46,990 nt of DNA from Candidatus Avelusimicrobium fimicolum (GTDB lineage Bacteria; Elusimicrobiota; Elusimicrobia; Elusimicrobiales; Elusimicrobiaceae), in assembly GCA_900541355.1 (NCBI GenBank), contig UQJU01000009.1, forward strand, positions 1-46,990, given 5' to 3'. A model generated the notes under the pieces. It was given only the letters and a program-made list of their open reading frames with translations, ran no database searches and was not told the DNA's origin. A program made the position numbers and the translations under genes. Of the stretch, positions 31,521 to 41,682 are shown in pieces; position 1 is the stretch's first letter; each line of letters opens with the position of its first letter.

Positions 31521-33719
31521 TTAATCTCTTAAATCTCTCTGCCCGCGCCACGGATACCAATAGGTGTCTTCCGGCAGTTGGGCTTGGGCGCGTTTGTCGC
31601 CCCCGCACAAAATATTAATGCGGAACGCAAACGATAAGTTTTTGTTTCGGTCGCGCACGGTAAATTCTACACGCGCATCGTGAAAATCACGCGAGACGCG
31701 GACGAGTTTGTTGAAGCCGACTAAACTTCCCCGGAACAATACTGCATCAATCCCCAAATCCGCAAACCATTTTCCGCTGGCAGGACGGATGCCCCAGGTG
31801 GTAGTAACGGTGTAGCGGTCGGAATTGGTTTCATATTTGGAGCCGGGGTCAACATAGTCAGCAAAATTGTTAAGGCCAAGCCCGATTAATTGGTTTTTAT
31901 AGATAAAGTTGGACTGGGCGATAAAACTGACGTTTTTTTCCTCCAAATCGTATTGGTCCTGCACAAAGAAATTTACTGTGCCGTCCGGCGAGTTGTAGCC
32001 CCACTCCAACAAAAACGGTTCCACGCGGGATTTTAAGTGGTGCCAATTCTGTTCATAACCAAATCCGTCTTTTAAACTGTATGTGTAATCGGAGAGGTCA
32101 AACCCGGTTTTAAAGCGGACATAGGTATTGAAAGTCGGGCGGTAATAGTTGGTTAAATACAGCCGGTTCTTTTCAATACCTTTATCGGGCGATATCTGGT
32201 CAGAGGATATAGTGCCCGTGGAAAGGCGTTTGGTAAATTGATAACCAAAATCTGTGGTGCCCAAAAAGGTATGGGTCTGCATATTGAGTTCCGTGCCGAT
32301 TCGGCCCACCCAGGCGTCTTTGCCGTTCTTATACTGGTTATTGGAAAAGGTTACGGTCTGGTCGTAAAATACCTGCGGTGTAAACGTCAGCGCGCGGGAA
32401 AGGCGCAGGGACTTTTCGGTTGTCCACTTGGCGTGGGCTTGGCGCTGGTAAGGGCCTTCTTCATTAGGGATCCCGTTTTTGTATTGCAAGGTAGAGGTAT
32501 TGTTAAAATCCATTTCCAAGCGGTGTGCGGCCTTTAACAACGGGTCATTAAACGGCAGCAAGGTATATTTGATTTCCGGCAGCACGCGTTTTTCCGCCAT
32601 AAATTCTTTTTTATTCCAATCAAAAATATCCTTTTGCTGGTAACTCACGCGCAGGGTAGAACGGCGGGTTTGGCGCGCCAAGGAGAAGTTTGTTTCCTGG
32701 TCCGGCATAAAGATATATGGGTTGCCGCGGAAGAAAGTGTCATAAAAATACGGGTCGGACACCGTGCGGAACTGTGTCTGGAACTGGTACAACGCGCCGG
32801 TGGGGTTATTGAAATGGTCGGAGGAATCGTACATCTCCCACCAGTAACCGCCCTGCACCCCCCAGCGCTTTGTGCTGGCAAGGTCCAAATCGGCATTATC
32901 GGCTTTGTCGTTAATATAATACGCTTCGGCACTCCCGCGCAAGGTGTCAGACTGTACAGCCGTCAGTTCACCGCCAAAGCCAAAAGAAGACTTGGTATAG
33001 TAGTCCAAATTCAGTTTTGGGCGCAGTTGCAAAAAAGGTTGGAAAACGGTGGACGTCATAATACCAAAGCCTGTTTTGTTGCTTTGGGTAAACTCTACAT
33101 AAGTGGTCCAGGGTTTTTGGGAGTCCAGCGAACGCCAAAATACAGGCAGATAAAATACGGGAAATCCGTCCAAGCGCAGTACGGCATTAGTGCCAAACAC
33201 GCGCTTTTGCGGCGAAACCGTTAATTTTCCAACGGAAAGTGTATAGTGGGGGTCGGCCTTATCACAGCAAGTTACGGTAGCCCCGCGTAAGGTTTGTTTG
33301 CCTTTTTGCGAGGAAATTTCCTTGGCGGACAGAATACGCAAGGGGGGGTATTCCGTAGAAATATTTTCAGCGGTAAAATCCTTGGTTGTATAATTGACGG
33401 AAATGTTATTTCCTTCCAATACTCCGCCCAATCCGTCCTCTACCTTCATCGGGCCGACAGATGTAATTTGTGTATGGGCTTGGTCCAGTGAAATGTTTTC
33501 ACCCGTTACGGTACGTTTTTTACCGTCTTGTGTTTTTTGAATAACGGTTACATTGCCGGAGAGATTTACCTTTTTGTTATCAGGTTCCACGGTGGCTTTA
33601 TCGGCCGTAAAATAGACAAAGGCCTTGTCGTTCGGCGCGGGCAAAACATTGTCTAAGCCCCACGCGGGAACGGCATAATGCAAGCAAATGAGCAGAAAGA
33701 AAAGAGAAAAGCGTTTCAT
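31521..33719 (-). CDS. lptD: LPS-assembly outer-membrane protein LptD
   Basis: A 732-residue outer-membrane beta-barrel with an N-terminal OstA/LptD jelly roll. Signal peptide to AWG (about residue 22), OstA domain (about 35-170, VNLSGNVTVIQKTQDG), the LptD linker VTCCDKADPHYTLSVGKL with its conserved cysteine pair, then many amphipathic strands to residue 700. FPVFYLPVFWRS is a typical LptD strand. LptD inserts LPS into the outer leaflet. Overlaps the ROK kinase gene by 4 bases (ATGA). Shorter than E. coli LptD but within family range. Confidence 0.85.
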   Translation of the reverse strand: MKRFSLFFLLICLHYAVPAWGLDNVLPAPNDKAFVYFTADKATVEPDNKKVNLSGNVTVIQKTQDGKKRTVTGENISLDQAHTQITSVGPMKVEDGLGGVLEGNNISVNYTTKDFTAENISTEYPPLRILSAKEISSQKGKQTLRGATVTCCDKADPHYTLSVGKLTVSPQKRVFGTNAVLRLDGFPVFYLPVFWRSLDSQKPWTTYVEFTQSNKTGFGIMTSTVFQPFLQLRPKLNLDYYTKSSFGFGGELTAVQSDTLRGSAEAYYINDKADNADLDLASTKRWGVQGGYWWEMYDSSDHFNNPTGALYQFQTQFRTVSDPYFYDTFFRGNPYIFMPDQETNFSLARQTRRSTLRVSYQQKDIFDWNKKEFMAEKRVLPEIKYTLLPFNDPLLKAAHRLEMDFNNTSTLQYKNGIPNEEGPYQRQAHAKWTTEKSLRLSRALTFTPQVFYDQTVTFSNNQYKNGKDAWVGRIGTELNMQTHTFLGTTDFGYQFTKRLSTGTISSDQISPDKGIEKNRLYLTNYYRPTFNTYVRFKTGFDLSDYTYSLKDGFGYEQNWHHLKSRVEPFLLEWGYNSPDGTVNFFVQDQYDLEEKNVSFIAQSNFIYKNQLIGLGLNNFADYVDPGSKYETNSDRYTVTTTWGIRPASGKWFADLGIDAVLFRGSLVGFNKLVRVSRDFHDARVEFTVRDRNKNLSFAFRINILCGGDKRAQAQLPEDTYWYPWRGQRDLRD

Positions 33720-34687
33720 TGTAAATTTTCTTTTTGGGCGTGGTAAATGGCATACATAGCCGCTCCCACTCCGCCTATATTGGGGTTTTGCGATACGAGC
33801 AGTTTCAAGCGTTTAAATGGTGTTTTGAACGGCTGGGCATCCAATACGCGTTTGACTGCGGGCATAAAATATTTGGCCGCACCGGAAACACCGCCTGTCA
33901 GGACAATAGTATCCACGTCTAATACCAGCATAAAGTTGGAAAGGCCGACACCCAAGTAATACCCGGTGTCCTCCCACACTTTTAAAGCGGCCTTACAGCC
34001 CTTTTCGGCGGCGCGTGAAACGATTTCTATTTTAAAATCACTTTCTTCTTTTACCATTTTTGCCAATATGGAATCGGGGTAATCTACAATGGCTTCATAG
34101 ACCCGGCGTTTAATACCAATGGTGCCGACAAACGCTTCCAAACAGCCGCGCGCCCCGCACCCGCATAAGGGGCCGGTGGTTAAATCGGCAATTTTCGTGT
34201 GCCCGATTTCGCCCGCCGTACCATTGGAGCCTTGATAGAGTTCTTTGTTGATAATCATCCCGCCGCCTACGCCCGTTCCCAGCGTAACAACTAAAACATT
34301 TGTTCCTTGGCGTTTTAAATCGGCTTCGTACACACCCCAAGCGGCTAATGTGGCGTCATTAGCAATAACGGGGCGGATGCCGGTATGTTTAAACAGTTGT
34401 TCCGCCATCGGCCAGTCGGCAACGTCTTTAAATTTTAAGTTAGGGTTGTAGCGCAGCACACCGTTTTGGTTATCCACGTCTCCCGGCGCGCCCACGGCTA
34501 CGGCTACTCGCTGGTCGGCAAATTCCTTTTGGATACCGTTAATAAAATCGCCGATTTGGGCAATAAAGCCTTTGGAACCCTTGGAATAATCTGTTTCAAC
34601 TTTTTCTTTACGGAAGATTTCCCCGTGTTCGTTCATTACGAATAATTTAACAAATGTTCCGCCGATATCTACGCCTACGCCAATCAT
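33716..34687 (-). CDS. ROK-family sugar kinase (glucokinase-like)
   Basis: A 323-residue kinase with the ATP-binding opening VGVDIGGTFVKLFVM, the ROK signature VLVVTLGTGVGGGMIINKEL, the zinc motif CGCGARGCLEAF, and the catalytic Asp in NDATLAAWG. The ROK family includes glucokinases and N-acetylmannosamine kinases; glucose is the default guess. Overlaps xerC/D and lptD by 4 bases on either side, so it is a fully coupled member of the operon. No helix-turn-helix is present, so it is not a repressor. Confidence 0.9.
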   Translation of the reverse strand: MIGVGVDIGGTFVKLFVMNEHGEIFRKEKVETDYSKGSKGFIAQIGDFINGIQKEFADQRVAVAVGAPGDVDNQNGVLRYNPNLKFKDVADWPMAEQLFKHTGIRPVIANDATLAAWGVYEADLKRQGTNVLVVTLGTGVGGGMIINKELYQGSNGTAGEIGHTKIADLTTGPLCGCGARGCLEAFVGTIGIKRRVYEAIVDYPDSILAKMVKEESDFKIEIVSRAAEKGCKAALKVWEDTGYYLGVGLSNFMLVLDVDTIVLTGGVSGAAKYFMPAVKRVLDAQPFKTPFKRLKLLVSQNPNIGGVGAAMYAIYHAQKENLQ

Positions 34688-35571
34688 AAATTCTCCTTGC
34701 TTTCCGGGTGCGCGTGGTTATACACGCTCTTTAATTTTTCAAGCGATACGTGGGTATAAACCTGCGTAGCCGCTAAACTTTTATGTCCTAACATTTCTTG
34801 TAAACTTCTTAAATCACAGCCATTATTGAGCAAATGGGTGGCAAACGAGTGCCTTAAACTGTGCGGAGTAACTTTACGCGCCAAGTGCGACCGGATAGCC
34901 GTATTTTTAAAAATATACGCAAGTCCGTCGCCCGTGAGCGGTTTACCGTTTTTGTTTAAAAAGAGCGCATCATCCGGCTGCGGATTTTTGCGCTGGGCCA
35001 AATAAATTTTTAACGCATTTAACGCTTCGTCCGTTACCGGCACTAACCGTTCCTTGGCCCCCTTACCGAACACTTTAACAAGCCCGTTAAAATAGTCCAC
35101 GTCTTTTATGCGCAGGCCCGTTACTTCGCTACGGCGCAAACCGCTGGAATACATTAGTTCAAAAAGTGCCTTATCCCGCGCGGCAAAATGTTTGCTGTGG
35201 GCGGCGGTGTCTAACAAGCGGTCCGTTTCCGTTAAGGATAAAAATTTGGGCAACAGTTTTTGCCGTTTGGGTGCGGGCAACAATTTGAACGGATTGCGCT
35301 CCAATTTGTCCTGCGCCAATAAAAAGGCCGCAAAACTGCGCAGGGACGCAATCTTGCGCAAAACGGTATTGCGCGCCGGGTCCGCGTGTGTTTGTAATGC
35401 GGCTAAAAAAGAACGGATATTTGCGGAAGTAAAATATTTTAAGCCATTTTGCTTCCGCGCTTTAAAAAAGGCCAAAAACTCTTGCAAGTCCGCCTGGTAC
35501 GCACGGATAGTGTGGAGCGAAAAATTTTTGTTTTCCAAGCGTTTTAAAAACGCATTAATCCACTCTTCCAT
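34684..35571 (-). CDS. xerC: Tyrosine recombinase XerC/XerD
   Basis: A 295-residue site-specific recombinase for dimer resolution. N-terminal SAM-like core-binding domain (residues 1-90), then the catalytic domain with Arg146 (GLRRSE), Lys170 (GKGAKE), His237 and Arg240 (HSLRHSF), His263 (LGHKSL) and nucleophile Tyr272 (VYTHVS). All are intact. XerC and XerD cannot be told apart by eye; topA-xerC proximity favours XerC. No dif site was searched for. Coupled to the ROK kinase by a 4-base overlap; 18 bases after topA. Confidence 0.93.
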   Translation of the reverse strand: MEEWINAFLKRLENKNFSLHTIRAYQADLQEFLAFFKARKQNGLKYFTSANIRSFLAALQTHADPARNTVLRKIASLRSFAAFLLAQDKLERNPFKLLPAPKRQKLLPKFLSLTETDRLLDTAAHSKHFAARDKALFELMYSSGLRRSEVTGLRIKDVDYFNGLVKVFGKGAKERLVPVTDEALNALKIYLAQRKNPQPDDALFLNKNGKPLTGDGLAYIFKNTAIRSHLARKVTPHSLRHSFATHLLNNGCDLRSLQEMLGHKSLAATQVYTHVSLEKLKSVYNHAHPESKENL

Positions 35572-35589
35572 AATATATTGCTTACCTCA

Positions 35590-37875
35590 TTACTTTGCTT
35601 GGGCCATTTTGGCCGCGTGAGCCTCTTTAATCTGCGCGATTTCCTCGGGAGTTACCGTTACAATGGTTTTGCATTTTGGGTAACCGGAGCAACCTAAAAA
35701 TTCCCCGCGTTTGGAAGTGCGTAAAACCATCGGCTTGCCACATTTTTCGCACAGGCGGTCCGTAACAATCGGGCCTGTGGAAGCCACCTTGTGGCCCTCG
35801 GCATCCAAGGAATATGTATTTTTGCACTTGGGGTAAGCCGAACAGGCCAAAAATTTGCCTCTTCTGCCCGTGCGGATAACCATTGGCGCACCGCATTTGT
35901 CGCAGACTTCGTCTGTCTTTTCGGGTTGGACCTTTTCGCCGGAACTAGTCAAATTAATTTTGCCCTTGCACTCCGGGTCGCTGCAAACCAGATATTCACC
36001 GAAGCGGCTTCTCTTTTTAAGCATCATTTTTCCGCAAATCGGACATTTTTCGTCCGTTTCTTTGGCGGCGGGGCGTTGCATCCCTTTGTCTGCCTCGGTC
36101 AGTTCCTGTTTAAAATTGCCGTAAAAATCAGACAGTAAATTTACCCATTTTTGGCTGCCTTCGGCTACTTTATCTAATTGTTCTTCTACTCCCGCGGTAT
36201 AGGAAAGGTCCATAATTTCTTTAAAGAAATCTTTTAAACTGTCCGTAACCGTAATACCCAAGTCCGTGGCTACCAATTTACTGGTTTTGGGTTGGCGCGC
36301 AATGTATTTGCGGTCCAAAATCGTTTTAATAGTGGGCGCGTAGGTGGACGGGCGGCCGATACCGTGCTTTTCAAGCGTTTTAATTAAACTGGCTTCGTTA
36401 TAGCACGGCGGCGGGGTGGTTTTATGGTCTTTGGTTTTAAGGTCCAGCAGGTTGAGTTCGTCGCCCTCAGCAAGCACCGGCAGCAAAGCGCTGGTGCCGG
36501 TATCGTCGCCGGAGGATTCATCATCCTGGTCTTTATAAATGGATAAGTAACCCGGAAATTTGACCGTGCGGCCATTGGCGCGGAGCGTGCATTGTTTTTC
36601 TTCGCCGGAGGCGATATCAATGGAAACCGTATTAAAAACAGCCTCGGCCATTTGGCTTGCCACAAAGCGCAGCCAAATCAGTTCGTACAGTTTGTACTGG
36701 TCGGCGGTTAAATAAGGCTTCATGGCCTGCGGTGTGCGGCGAACATCGGTAGGGTGGATAGCCTCGTGGGCTTCCTGTGCGCCCATTACTTTGCTTTTGT
36801 AAACGGGTTGTTTGGCGGGAACAAAAGCCGGGCCGTATTTCTCGCCGATGAACTTTTTGGTTTGCTCCTGCAACAGTTTTGAGACGTTGAAGGAGTCCGT
36901 TCTCATATAGGTAATAAGACCGATAGTCTGGCCGGAAATTTCAATACCTTCGTAGAGATGTTGCGCCGTCATCATCGTTTTTTGGGAAGGGAATCCCAAT
37001 TTGTTGTAGGCATCCTGCTGCATAGAACTGGTGATAAAGGGTGGTTTCGGCTTTTGCTTAACCTCCTTCTTTTCCACCTTGGCAACCACATTGGGGCCTT
37101 TTCTTAACAGGTCCGAAAGCGGGGCCAATTTTTCCGGCTTATCAAAAACGGTAGTTTTAACTTTATAATCTTCGGCGAAAAGTTTATAAGTGGTGGTTTG
37201 TTCCACATTTTTGCCCTGCCATTTGGTTACGCGCGCCCAAAAAGACGGAGCGGTGTTGGGCTTTTCAAACTGGGCGCCGATAGTCCAGTATTCCTGTTCT
37301 TTAAATTCGGCTATTTCTTTGGCGCGTTCAGCCAGCAAACGCACCGCCACAGATTGCACGCGTCCGGCGGATAAGCCGGAGGTAATTTTCTTCCACAGAA
37401 GGGGGGATAATTTGTAGCCCACAATGCGGTCCAAAATGCGGCGCGCCTGTTGGGCATTGACTAGATTGTCGTCAATTTTACGGGCGTGTGCAAAGGACTC
37501 TTTAATGGCTGACGGTGTAATTTCGTGAAAGAAAATACGTTGGTAACGGTCTTTGGGGAGTTTTAACAGTTCTACCAAATGCCACGCGATGGCTTCGCCC
37601 TCGCGGTCAGGGTCAGTAGCGAGATAAATTTCGCTTGCATTTTTGGCGGCGGCGGTCAGTTCCGCAATCAGCCGTTTGGCACGTTCCACCGGTACATAAG
37701 TGGGATTAAAGCCGTGTTCAATATCTACACCGATATCCTTGGAGGGTAAATCGCGCACGTGCCCAAAGGAACTGCGCACAATAAAATCGTTTCCTAGAAT
37801 TTTGCTGATGGTTTTCTGTTTTGTGGGAGACTCCACAATAACCAACTTTTTACCTTTTACATTGGTGCTTGCCAT
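35590..37875 (-). CDS. topA: DNA topoisomerase I
   Basis: A 761-residue type IA enzyme that relaxes negative supercoils. Toprim domain with KLVIVESPTKQKTISKIL and ATDPDREGEAIAWHL (acidic triad), catalytic Tyr in GLITYMRTDSF, and three C4 zinc fingers at the C-terminus: CPICGKMM...CSDPEC, CDKCGAPM...CSAYPKC and CEKCGKPM...CSGYPKC. Ends in a lysine-rich tail. Lies 21 bases after dprA and 18 before xerC; dprA-topA-xerC is a common arrangement. Confidence 0.97.
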   Translation of the reverse strand: MASTNVKGKKLVIVESPTKQKTISKILGNDFIVRSSFGHVRDLPSKDIGVDIEHGFNPTYVPVERAKRLIAELTAAAKNASEIYLATDPDREGEAIAWHLVELLKLPKDRYQRIFFHEITPSAIKESFAHARKIDDNLVNAQQARRILDRIVGYKLSPLLWKKITSGLSAGRVQSVAVRLLAERAKEIAEFKEQEYWTIGAQFEKPNTAPSFWARVTKWQGKNVEQTTTYKLFAEDYKVKTTVFDKPEKLAPLSDLLRKGPNVVAKVEKKEVKQKPKPPFITSSMQQDAYNKLGFPSQKTMMTAQHLYEGIEISGQTIGLITYMRTDSFNVSKLLQEQTKKFIGEKYGPAFVPAKQPVYKSKVMGAQEAHEAIHPTDVRRTPQAMKPYLTADQYKLYELIWLRFVASQMAEAVFNTVSIDIASGEEKQCTLRANGRTVKFPGYLSIYKDQDDESSGDDTGTSALLPVLAEGDELNLLDLKTKDHKTTPPPCYNEASLIKTLEKHGIGRPSTYAPTIKTILDRKYIARQPKTSKLVATDLGITVTDSLKDFFKEIMDLSYTAGVEEQLDKVAEGSQKWVNLLSDFYGNFKQELTEADKGMQRPAAKETDEKCPICGKMMLKKRSRFGEYLVCSDPECKGKINLTSSGEKVQPEKTDEVCDKCGAPMVIRTGRRGKFLACSAYPKCKNTYSLDAEGHKVASTGPIVTDRLCEKCGKPMVLRTSKRGEFLGCSGYPKCKTIVTVTPEEIAQIKEAHAAKMAQAK

Positions 37876-37896
37876 AATTCACTTCCTTATAAAGTG

Positions 37897-39033
37897 TTAA
37901 AATTTGCTTTTACTGTACAGGCCGTTTTCGCAGGCCAAAAATCCTTTTACTTCCAATTCAAATAATAATGAGGCCGCTTCCGGCACGTCGGCATTTATTG
38001 CTTCGGCGATTTGGTCCAAACTGGCCTGTCCGCCGCCTACGGCGGTCATTACCGCGCGCTGCCGGGGTGTTAAATCTTCTTCCGGCTTTTGGGGGGAGTC
38101 GTCTTTCTTTTCAAAGAAGCGACTGTCTAGCCCGAAGCGCAGTTGCTGTGGTATATAGTCTAGTATATCTACAACAGAGGTTACAACCCCTGCCCCGTCT
38201 TTTATTAGGTTATTTGGTCCGCCGGACTGGTGGCTGTCTATGGGGCCGGGTACGGCTAAAACGTCCTTGCCCATTTCCAGGGCGAGTTTAGCGGTAATCA
38301 GCGCGCCGGACTTAATTTCGCCTTCCACCACTACAACCGGTTGCGACAGCGCGGCAATAATGCGGTTTCTGCGCGGGAAATGAAAGGCATTGGGCGGGCG
38401 GTTAAACGGCAGTTCGCTGATGACGGCCCCGCCGTGTTCCAAAATGGCTTTTTCCAAAGCGCGGTTTTCGGGCGGATAACAACGCCCTACTCCCGTACCG
38501 ATAACGGCCACGGTCGGCTTTTTAAGGCGTACGGCAGCGGCGTGGCACTCGCTGTCCACTCCCCGCGCCAGCCCGCTGACAACCGTTACTCTGCAAGCAG
38601 TCAAATCTCCCGCCAGTTTGGCTGCCACGCGGCGGCCGTAAGGGGTGATTTTGCGCGTACCCACCATCCCCACGCAGGCTTGTTCCGGCGGGGGAAGTTT
38701 GCCCAGTACATAGATAACGAGAGGGGCTTCTTTGATGTTTTTTAAAGATTGCGGGTATTCCTCATCTTCCGGTACGAAAATATGTCCGCCCAAAGCGGCT
38801 GTTTTGTCCCACTCTTCTTGCGGGTCTAAGGCAAAGGCAGCCTGCAACAGATGGTTTGCGGTAGAAAGGTTTAAATTGGCTTCTTGGGATAAGGTTTGGG
38901 CATCTTGGCGCAAAATTTCCTCGGCTGAGCCGAAAATTTCAATCAGCCGTTCCAGCCAATCGGCACGGAAGAATAAAAAAGCATTTAGGCGGATTCTGGC
39001 CAGCCGTTCGGCGGCGGAAACGGACGGATTCAT
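37897..39033 (-). CDS. dprA: DNA-processing protein DprA
   Basis: A 378-residue single-stranded DNA-binding RecA loader used in natural transformation. N-terminal helical region, central Rossmann-like fold with GMVGTRKITPYGRRVAAKLA, VVSGLARGVDSECHAAA and IGTGVGRCYPPENRALE, then FPRRNRIIAALSQPVVVVE and DVLAVPGPIDSHQSGG, which are classic DprA motifs. The C-terminus forms a winged helix (RQRAVMTAVGGGQASLDQIA). Located one base after the comM-like gene, so two competence-linked genes are adjacent. Confidence 0.95.
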   Translation of the reverse strand: MNPSVSAAERLARIRLNAFLFFRADWLERLIEIFGSAEEILRQDAQTLSQEANLNLSTANHLLQAAFALDPQEEWDKTAALGGHIFVPEDEEYPQSLKNIKEAPLVIYVLGKLPPPEQACVGMVGTRKITPYGRRVAAKLAGDLTACRVTVVSGLARGVDSECHAAAVRLKKPTVAVIGTGVGRCYPPENRALEKAILEHGGAVISELPFNRPPNAFHFPRRNRIIAALSQPVVVVEGEIKSGALITAKLALEMGKDVLAVPGPIDSHQSGGPNNLIKDGAGVVTSVVDILDYIPQQLRFGLDSRFFEKKDDSPQKPEEDLTPRQRAVMTAVGGGQASLDQIAEAINADVPEAASLLFELEVKGFLACENGLYSKSKF

Positions 39034-39034
39034 A

Positions 39035-40573
39035 TTAAATATCGGCCACTCCTTTGCGGTCCAACGGTCGGTATTGCATTACTTCTACCAAATGGTTGAC
39101 TTCAATATTTTCTTTGCCGTCTAAGTCGGCAATCGTGCGCGCGGTTTTTAAAATTTTATCCAAACTGCGTGCGCTTAGCCCAAACTTGCGCATAGCGGTT
39201 TCCAAGATGGCATCCGCGCCGGCAGGAAGCAAACAAAAATCCTTAATTTCTTTGGGCGTCATAAAGGCATTAGCCGTTGTGGCGGAGTTTTTAAAGCGGT
39301 TTCGCTGGATTTCGCGCGCCTTTAATACGCGCTCGCGGATTTGGGCGGAGGTTTCTCCCTCACTCTTTTTATTCCAGTCGGAATATTTAACGGGATTTAA
39401 ATTGACGGTTAAATCAATACGGTCTAACAGCGGCCCGGAAATGCGTGATTTATAACGGTTGACCTGCATCGGCGAGCAGGTGCAAGGCTTTATCGGATCG
39501 CCCAAGTGCCCGCAGGGACAGGGATTCATCGCCGCAATTAACGTAAAGCGGGCCGGATAAGAAACGGTTTCCTTGGCGCGGGAAATGGTTACGCGGCCGT
39601 TTTCCAAAGGCTCGCGCAAGACTTCCAAGGACGAACGGGAAAATTCCGCAAATTCGTCCAAAAACAAAACGCCATTGTGCGCTAACGAAACTTCACCCGG
39701 GCGCGGAGTGGAGCCTCCGCCGATAAGAGCCACGTCCGAAATGGTGTGGTGCGGGTCCCGGAACGGGCGGCGGGTTAAAAGGCGGCTCTTGCCCATTAAG
39801 TTGCAAATGGAGTAAATTTTGGTAATCTCTAAGGATTCTTCTTGCGTGAGCGGCGGTAAAATACCCGGGAAGCGTTTGGCTAGCATACTTTTGCCTGTGC
39901 CCGGCAGGCCAATCATCAGCACATTATGACCGCCCGCGGCGGCGATTTCCAAGGCGCGTTTGGCAAGAGCCTGCCCCTTTACTTCACTGAAATCCAATTC
40001 CGCTACGGGGCTTTCTTCCTCTTGGGGAACATAGGACAATTTTACATCCTGTAAGGTCAGTTTCCCTTCCAAATATCCGGCTAATTCTTTTAGTGTGTGC
40101 GGTGTGATAAACGGCGCGCCGGATACTTGCCCTTCCAATACGTTTTGCGGGGGAATAACAGCGGTTTTACCCAATTTCTTGCAAGAAATGAGCATTGGGA
40201 GCACACCCGCGCACGGCCGGAGGGAGCCGTCCAAGGCCAGTTCGCCCAATACAAGTAAGTCTTTTATTTTGGCGGCGGCATCGGGCGAAAGTTGTTCGCT
40301 GGCCGCCAGGATGCCCAAGGCAATAGGTAAATCAAATTGTGTGCCGCTTTTGCGCAATTCTGCGGGGCTTAAATTAACGGTAATGCGTTTGGTGGGGAAA
40401 TCAAACCCGCTGTTGCGCACGGCGGCTACCACGCGCTCCTTGCTTTCGCGCACTTCGGCATCAGGCAGACCGACCACGGCCAAGGTAGGCATACCGGGGG
40501 CGATATCCACTTCTACGGATACCGCAAAGCCTTCTATCCCCTTAATGGCTCCGGTGCATACATTGGCCAGCAT
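39035..40573 (-). CDS. comM: ComM/YifB-family Mg-chelatase-like AAA+ ATPase
   Basis: A 512-residue protein: N-terminal ChlI-like domain (VSVEVDIAPGMPTLAVVGLP), AAA+ ATPase with Walker A GLPGTGKSML and Walker B LFLDEFAEFSRS, zinc-like cysteines MNPCPCGHLGD...CTCSP, and a C-terminal Mg_chelatase_C domain (FGLSARSLDKILKTARTIAD). ComM is a branch-migration helicase that promotes integration of transformed DNA. Next to dprA, so uptake of homologous DNA is plausible. Two bases separate it from the FlgT-like lipoprotein gene. Confidence 0.92.
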   Translation of the reverse strand: MLANVCTGAIKGIEGFAVSVEVDIAPGMPTLAVVGLPDAEVRESKERVVAAVRNSGFDFPTKRITVNLSPAELRKSGTQFDLPIALGILAASEQLSPDAAAKIKDLLVLGELALDGSLRPCAGVLPMLISCKKLGKTAVIPPQNVLEGQVSGAPFITPHTLKELAGYLEGKLTLQDVKLSYVPQEEESPVAELDFSEVKGQALAKRALEIAAAGGHNVLMIGLPGTGKSMLAKRFPGILPPLTQEESLEITKIYSICNLMGKSRLLTRRPFRDPHHTISDVALIGGGSTPRPGEVSLAHNGVLFLDEFAEFSRSSLEVLREPLENGRVTISRAKETVSYPARFTLIAAMNPCPCGHLGDPIKPCTCSPMQVNRYKSRISGPLLDRIDLTVNLNPVKYSDWNKKSEGETSAQIRERVLKAREIQRNRFKNSATTANAFMTPKEIKDFCLLPAGADAILETAMRKFGLSARSLDKILKTARTIADLDGKENIEVNHLVEVMQYRPLDRKGVADI

Positions 40574-40575
40574 AA

Positions 40576-41682
40576 TCAGTTAAAACTCAGCACGATGGCA
40601 TTGGGTGTAATGGTAACCACCGTAAAATTAATATTGTATTTGCGGATAATTTTGGCGGTTAATTCTTCCGGTGTGCCAATATTAGCCGATACTTCAAATT
40701 GCGCCGCCGAGTTGGCATAGCGTATCAAATTGTAATCCTCAATTTCGCGCAGGTCCTTTAAAATATCCTGTACCTGTTTTAAGCGTTCAATATTGCCTAC
40801 ATCTTTGACGGTTAAATTAAATACTTTGGCGGAATTGATAGCCGCATTAATGGGTTCAACCAGGCGTTTGGCGGCGGCTTCGCACGCGGCGGAAATGGAC
40901 TTTTGCGCCGCAATATCGTCCAGCGGGTCCAAACCGCTTAGTTGGTCGGCCCCTTCTGCCACTACGGCATAGTTATTGGTGGCAAAGGTTTTAATAGCCG
41001 CACGCGCACGGTACGATTTAAAAGGCGAAGCGGTGCCGGGCAAGGCGGAGATAGGATTGGTTTCTACGTCTGCCACAATCACAAAGCGTGCGCCTTCGGT
41101 ACGGGCTTTATCTATAACCGAGTTGGGATTTTCAATATTGTTTTGGCTTAAATTGTCGCCGTTGATTAAGGCAAAGGGTTGATTCTTTAAGGCGCGGTAA
41201 ACAGCCTGTTTGCAATCTTGTTTAAGGGAGATGTCGTCGCCCACCATTTCGCGGGACGTAACCAAAATATTGGTTTTTTTGGCAAACGCATCGGCTTCGG
41301 ATTGTTTTATAATATCGCCAATGTCTTTCACCAGCACCATGGCTTTAATTTTGGTGTAGTATTCATCGCCTTTGCGGTACGATTTGGTAACGTGGCTGCG
41401 GCGGATGAAACCGGCGGTTTTGGATACGATTTTGTCCTCCACTAATTGCGCCTGGTCCACGGTAGTAGCCGACGAAATAAATACACCCGCCACCTTTTCC
41501 ACGGCAGACTTTTGGGCGGCTAAAATACCGTCTTTTTTCATTTGTCTTAAATTGTTTTCATTATAAGGAACCAGCGATTCGGCTTCCACATATTCACCTT
41601 CTCCTTTGGGGCCGATACGAAGTGATCCGCACGCCGATACAAAAAAAGTGCAGGCTAACAGCAGAAATAAAAGTTTCTTCAT
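40576..41682 (-). CDS. FlgT-like lipoprotein
   Basis: A 368-residue lipoprotein with lipobox FFVSAC (Cys18). The first half (about residues 40-130, AESLVPYNENNLRQMKKDG to KIKAMVLV) resembles the FlgT N-terminal/LPP20-type fold, including the AVEKVAG helix; the middle has a FlgT-like alternating region (TNILVTSREM and ARFVIVADVETNPIS); the end is a third small alpha/beta unit. FlgT is a flagellar protein in Vibrio, but no flagellar gene is visible here, so motility should not be assumed. The gene overlaps the LPP20-like gene by 4 bases and probably works with it in the envelope. Confidence 0.7.
   Translation of the reverse strand: MKKLLFLLLACTFFVSACGSLRIGPKGEGEYVEAESLVPYNENNLRQMKKDGILAAQKSAVEKVAGVFISSATTVDQAQLVEDKIVSKTAGFIRRSHVTKSYRKGDEYYTKIKAMVLVKDIGDIIKQSEADAFAKKTNILVTSREMVGDDISLKQDCKQAVYRALKNQPFALINGDNLSQNNIENPNSVIDKARTEGARFVIVADVETNPISALPGTASPFKSYRARAAIKTFATNNYAVVAEGADQLSGLDPLDDIAAQKSISAACEAAAKRLVEPINAAINSAKVFNLTVKDVGNIERLKQVQDILKDLREIEDYNLIRYANSAAQFEVSANIGTPEELTAKIIRKYNINFTVVTITPNAIVLSFN

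Noticed and set aside
34684..35571. The tyrosine recombinase as the integrase of the possible element at 16119-16335
   Set aside because: It sits 18 kb away in a housekeeping operon with dprA and topA and looks like chromosomal XerC.
40576..41682. Evidence for flagella from the FlgT-like protein
   Set aside because: FlgT-like folds also occur in non-flagellar lipoproteins and no other flagellar gene is in the window.
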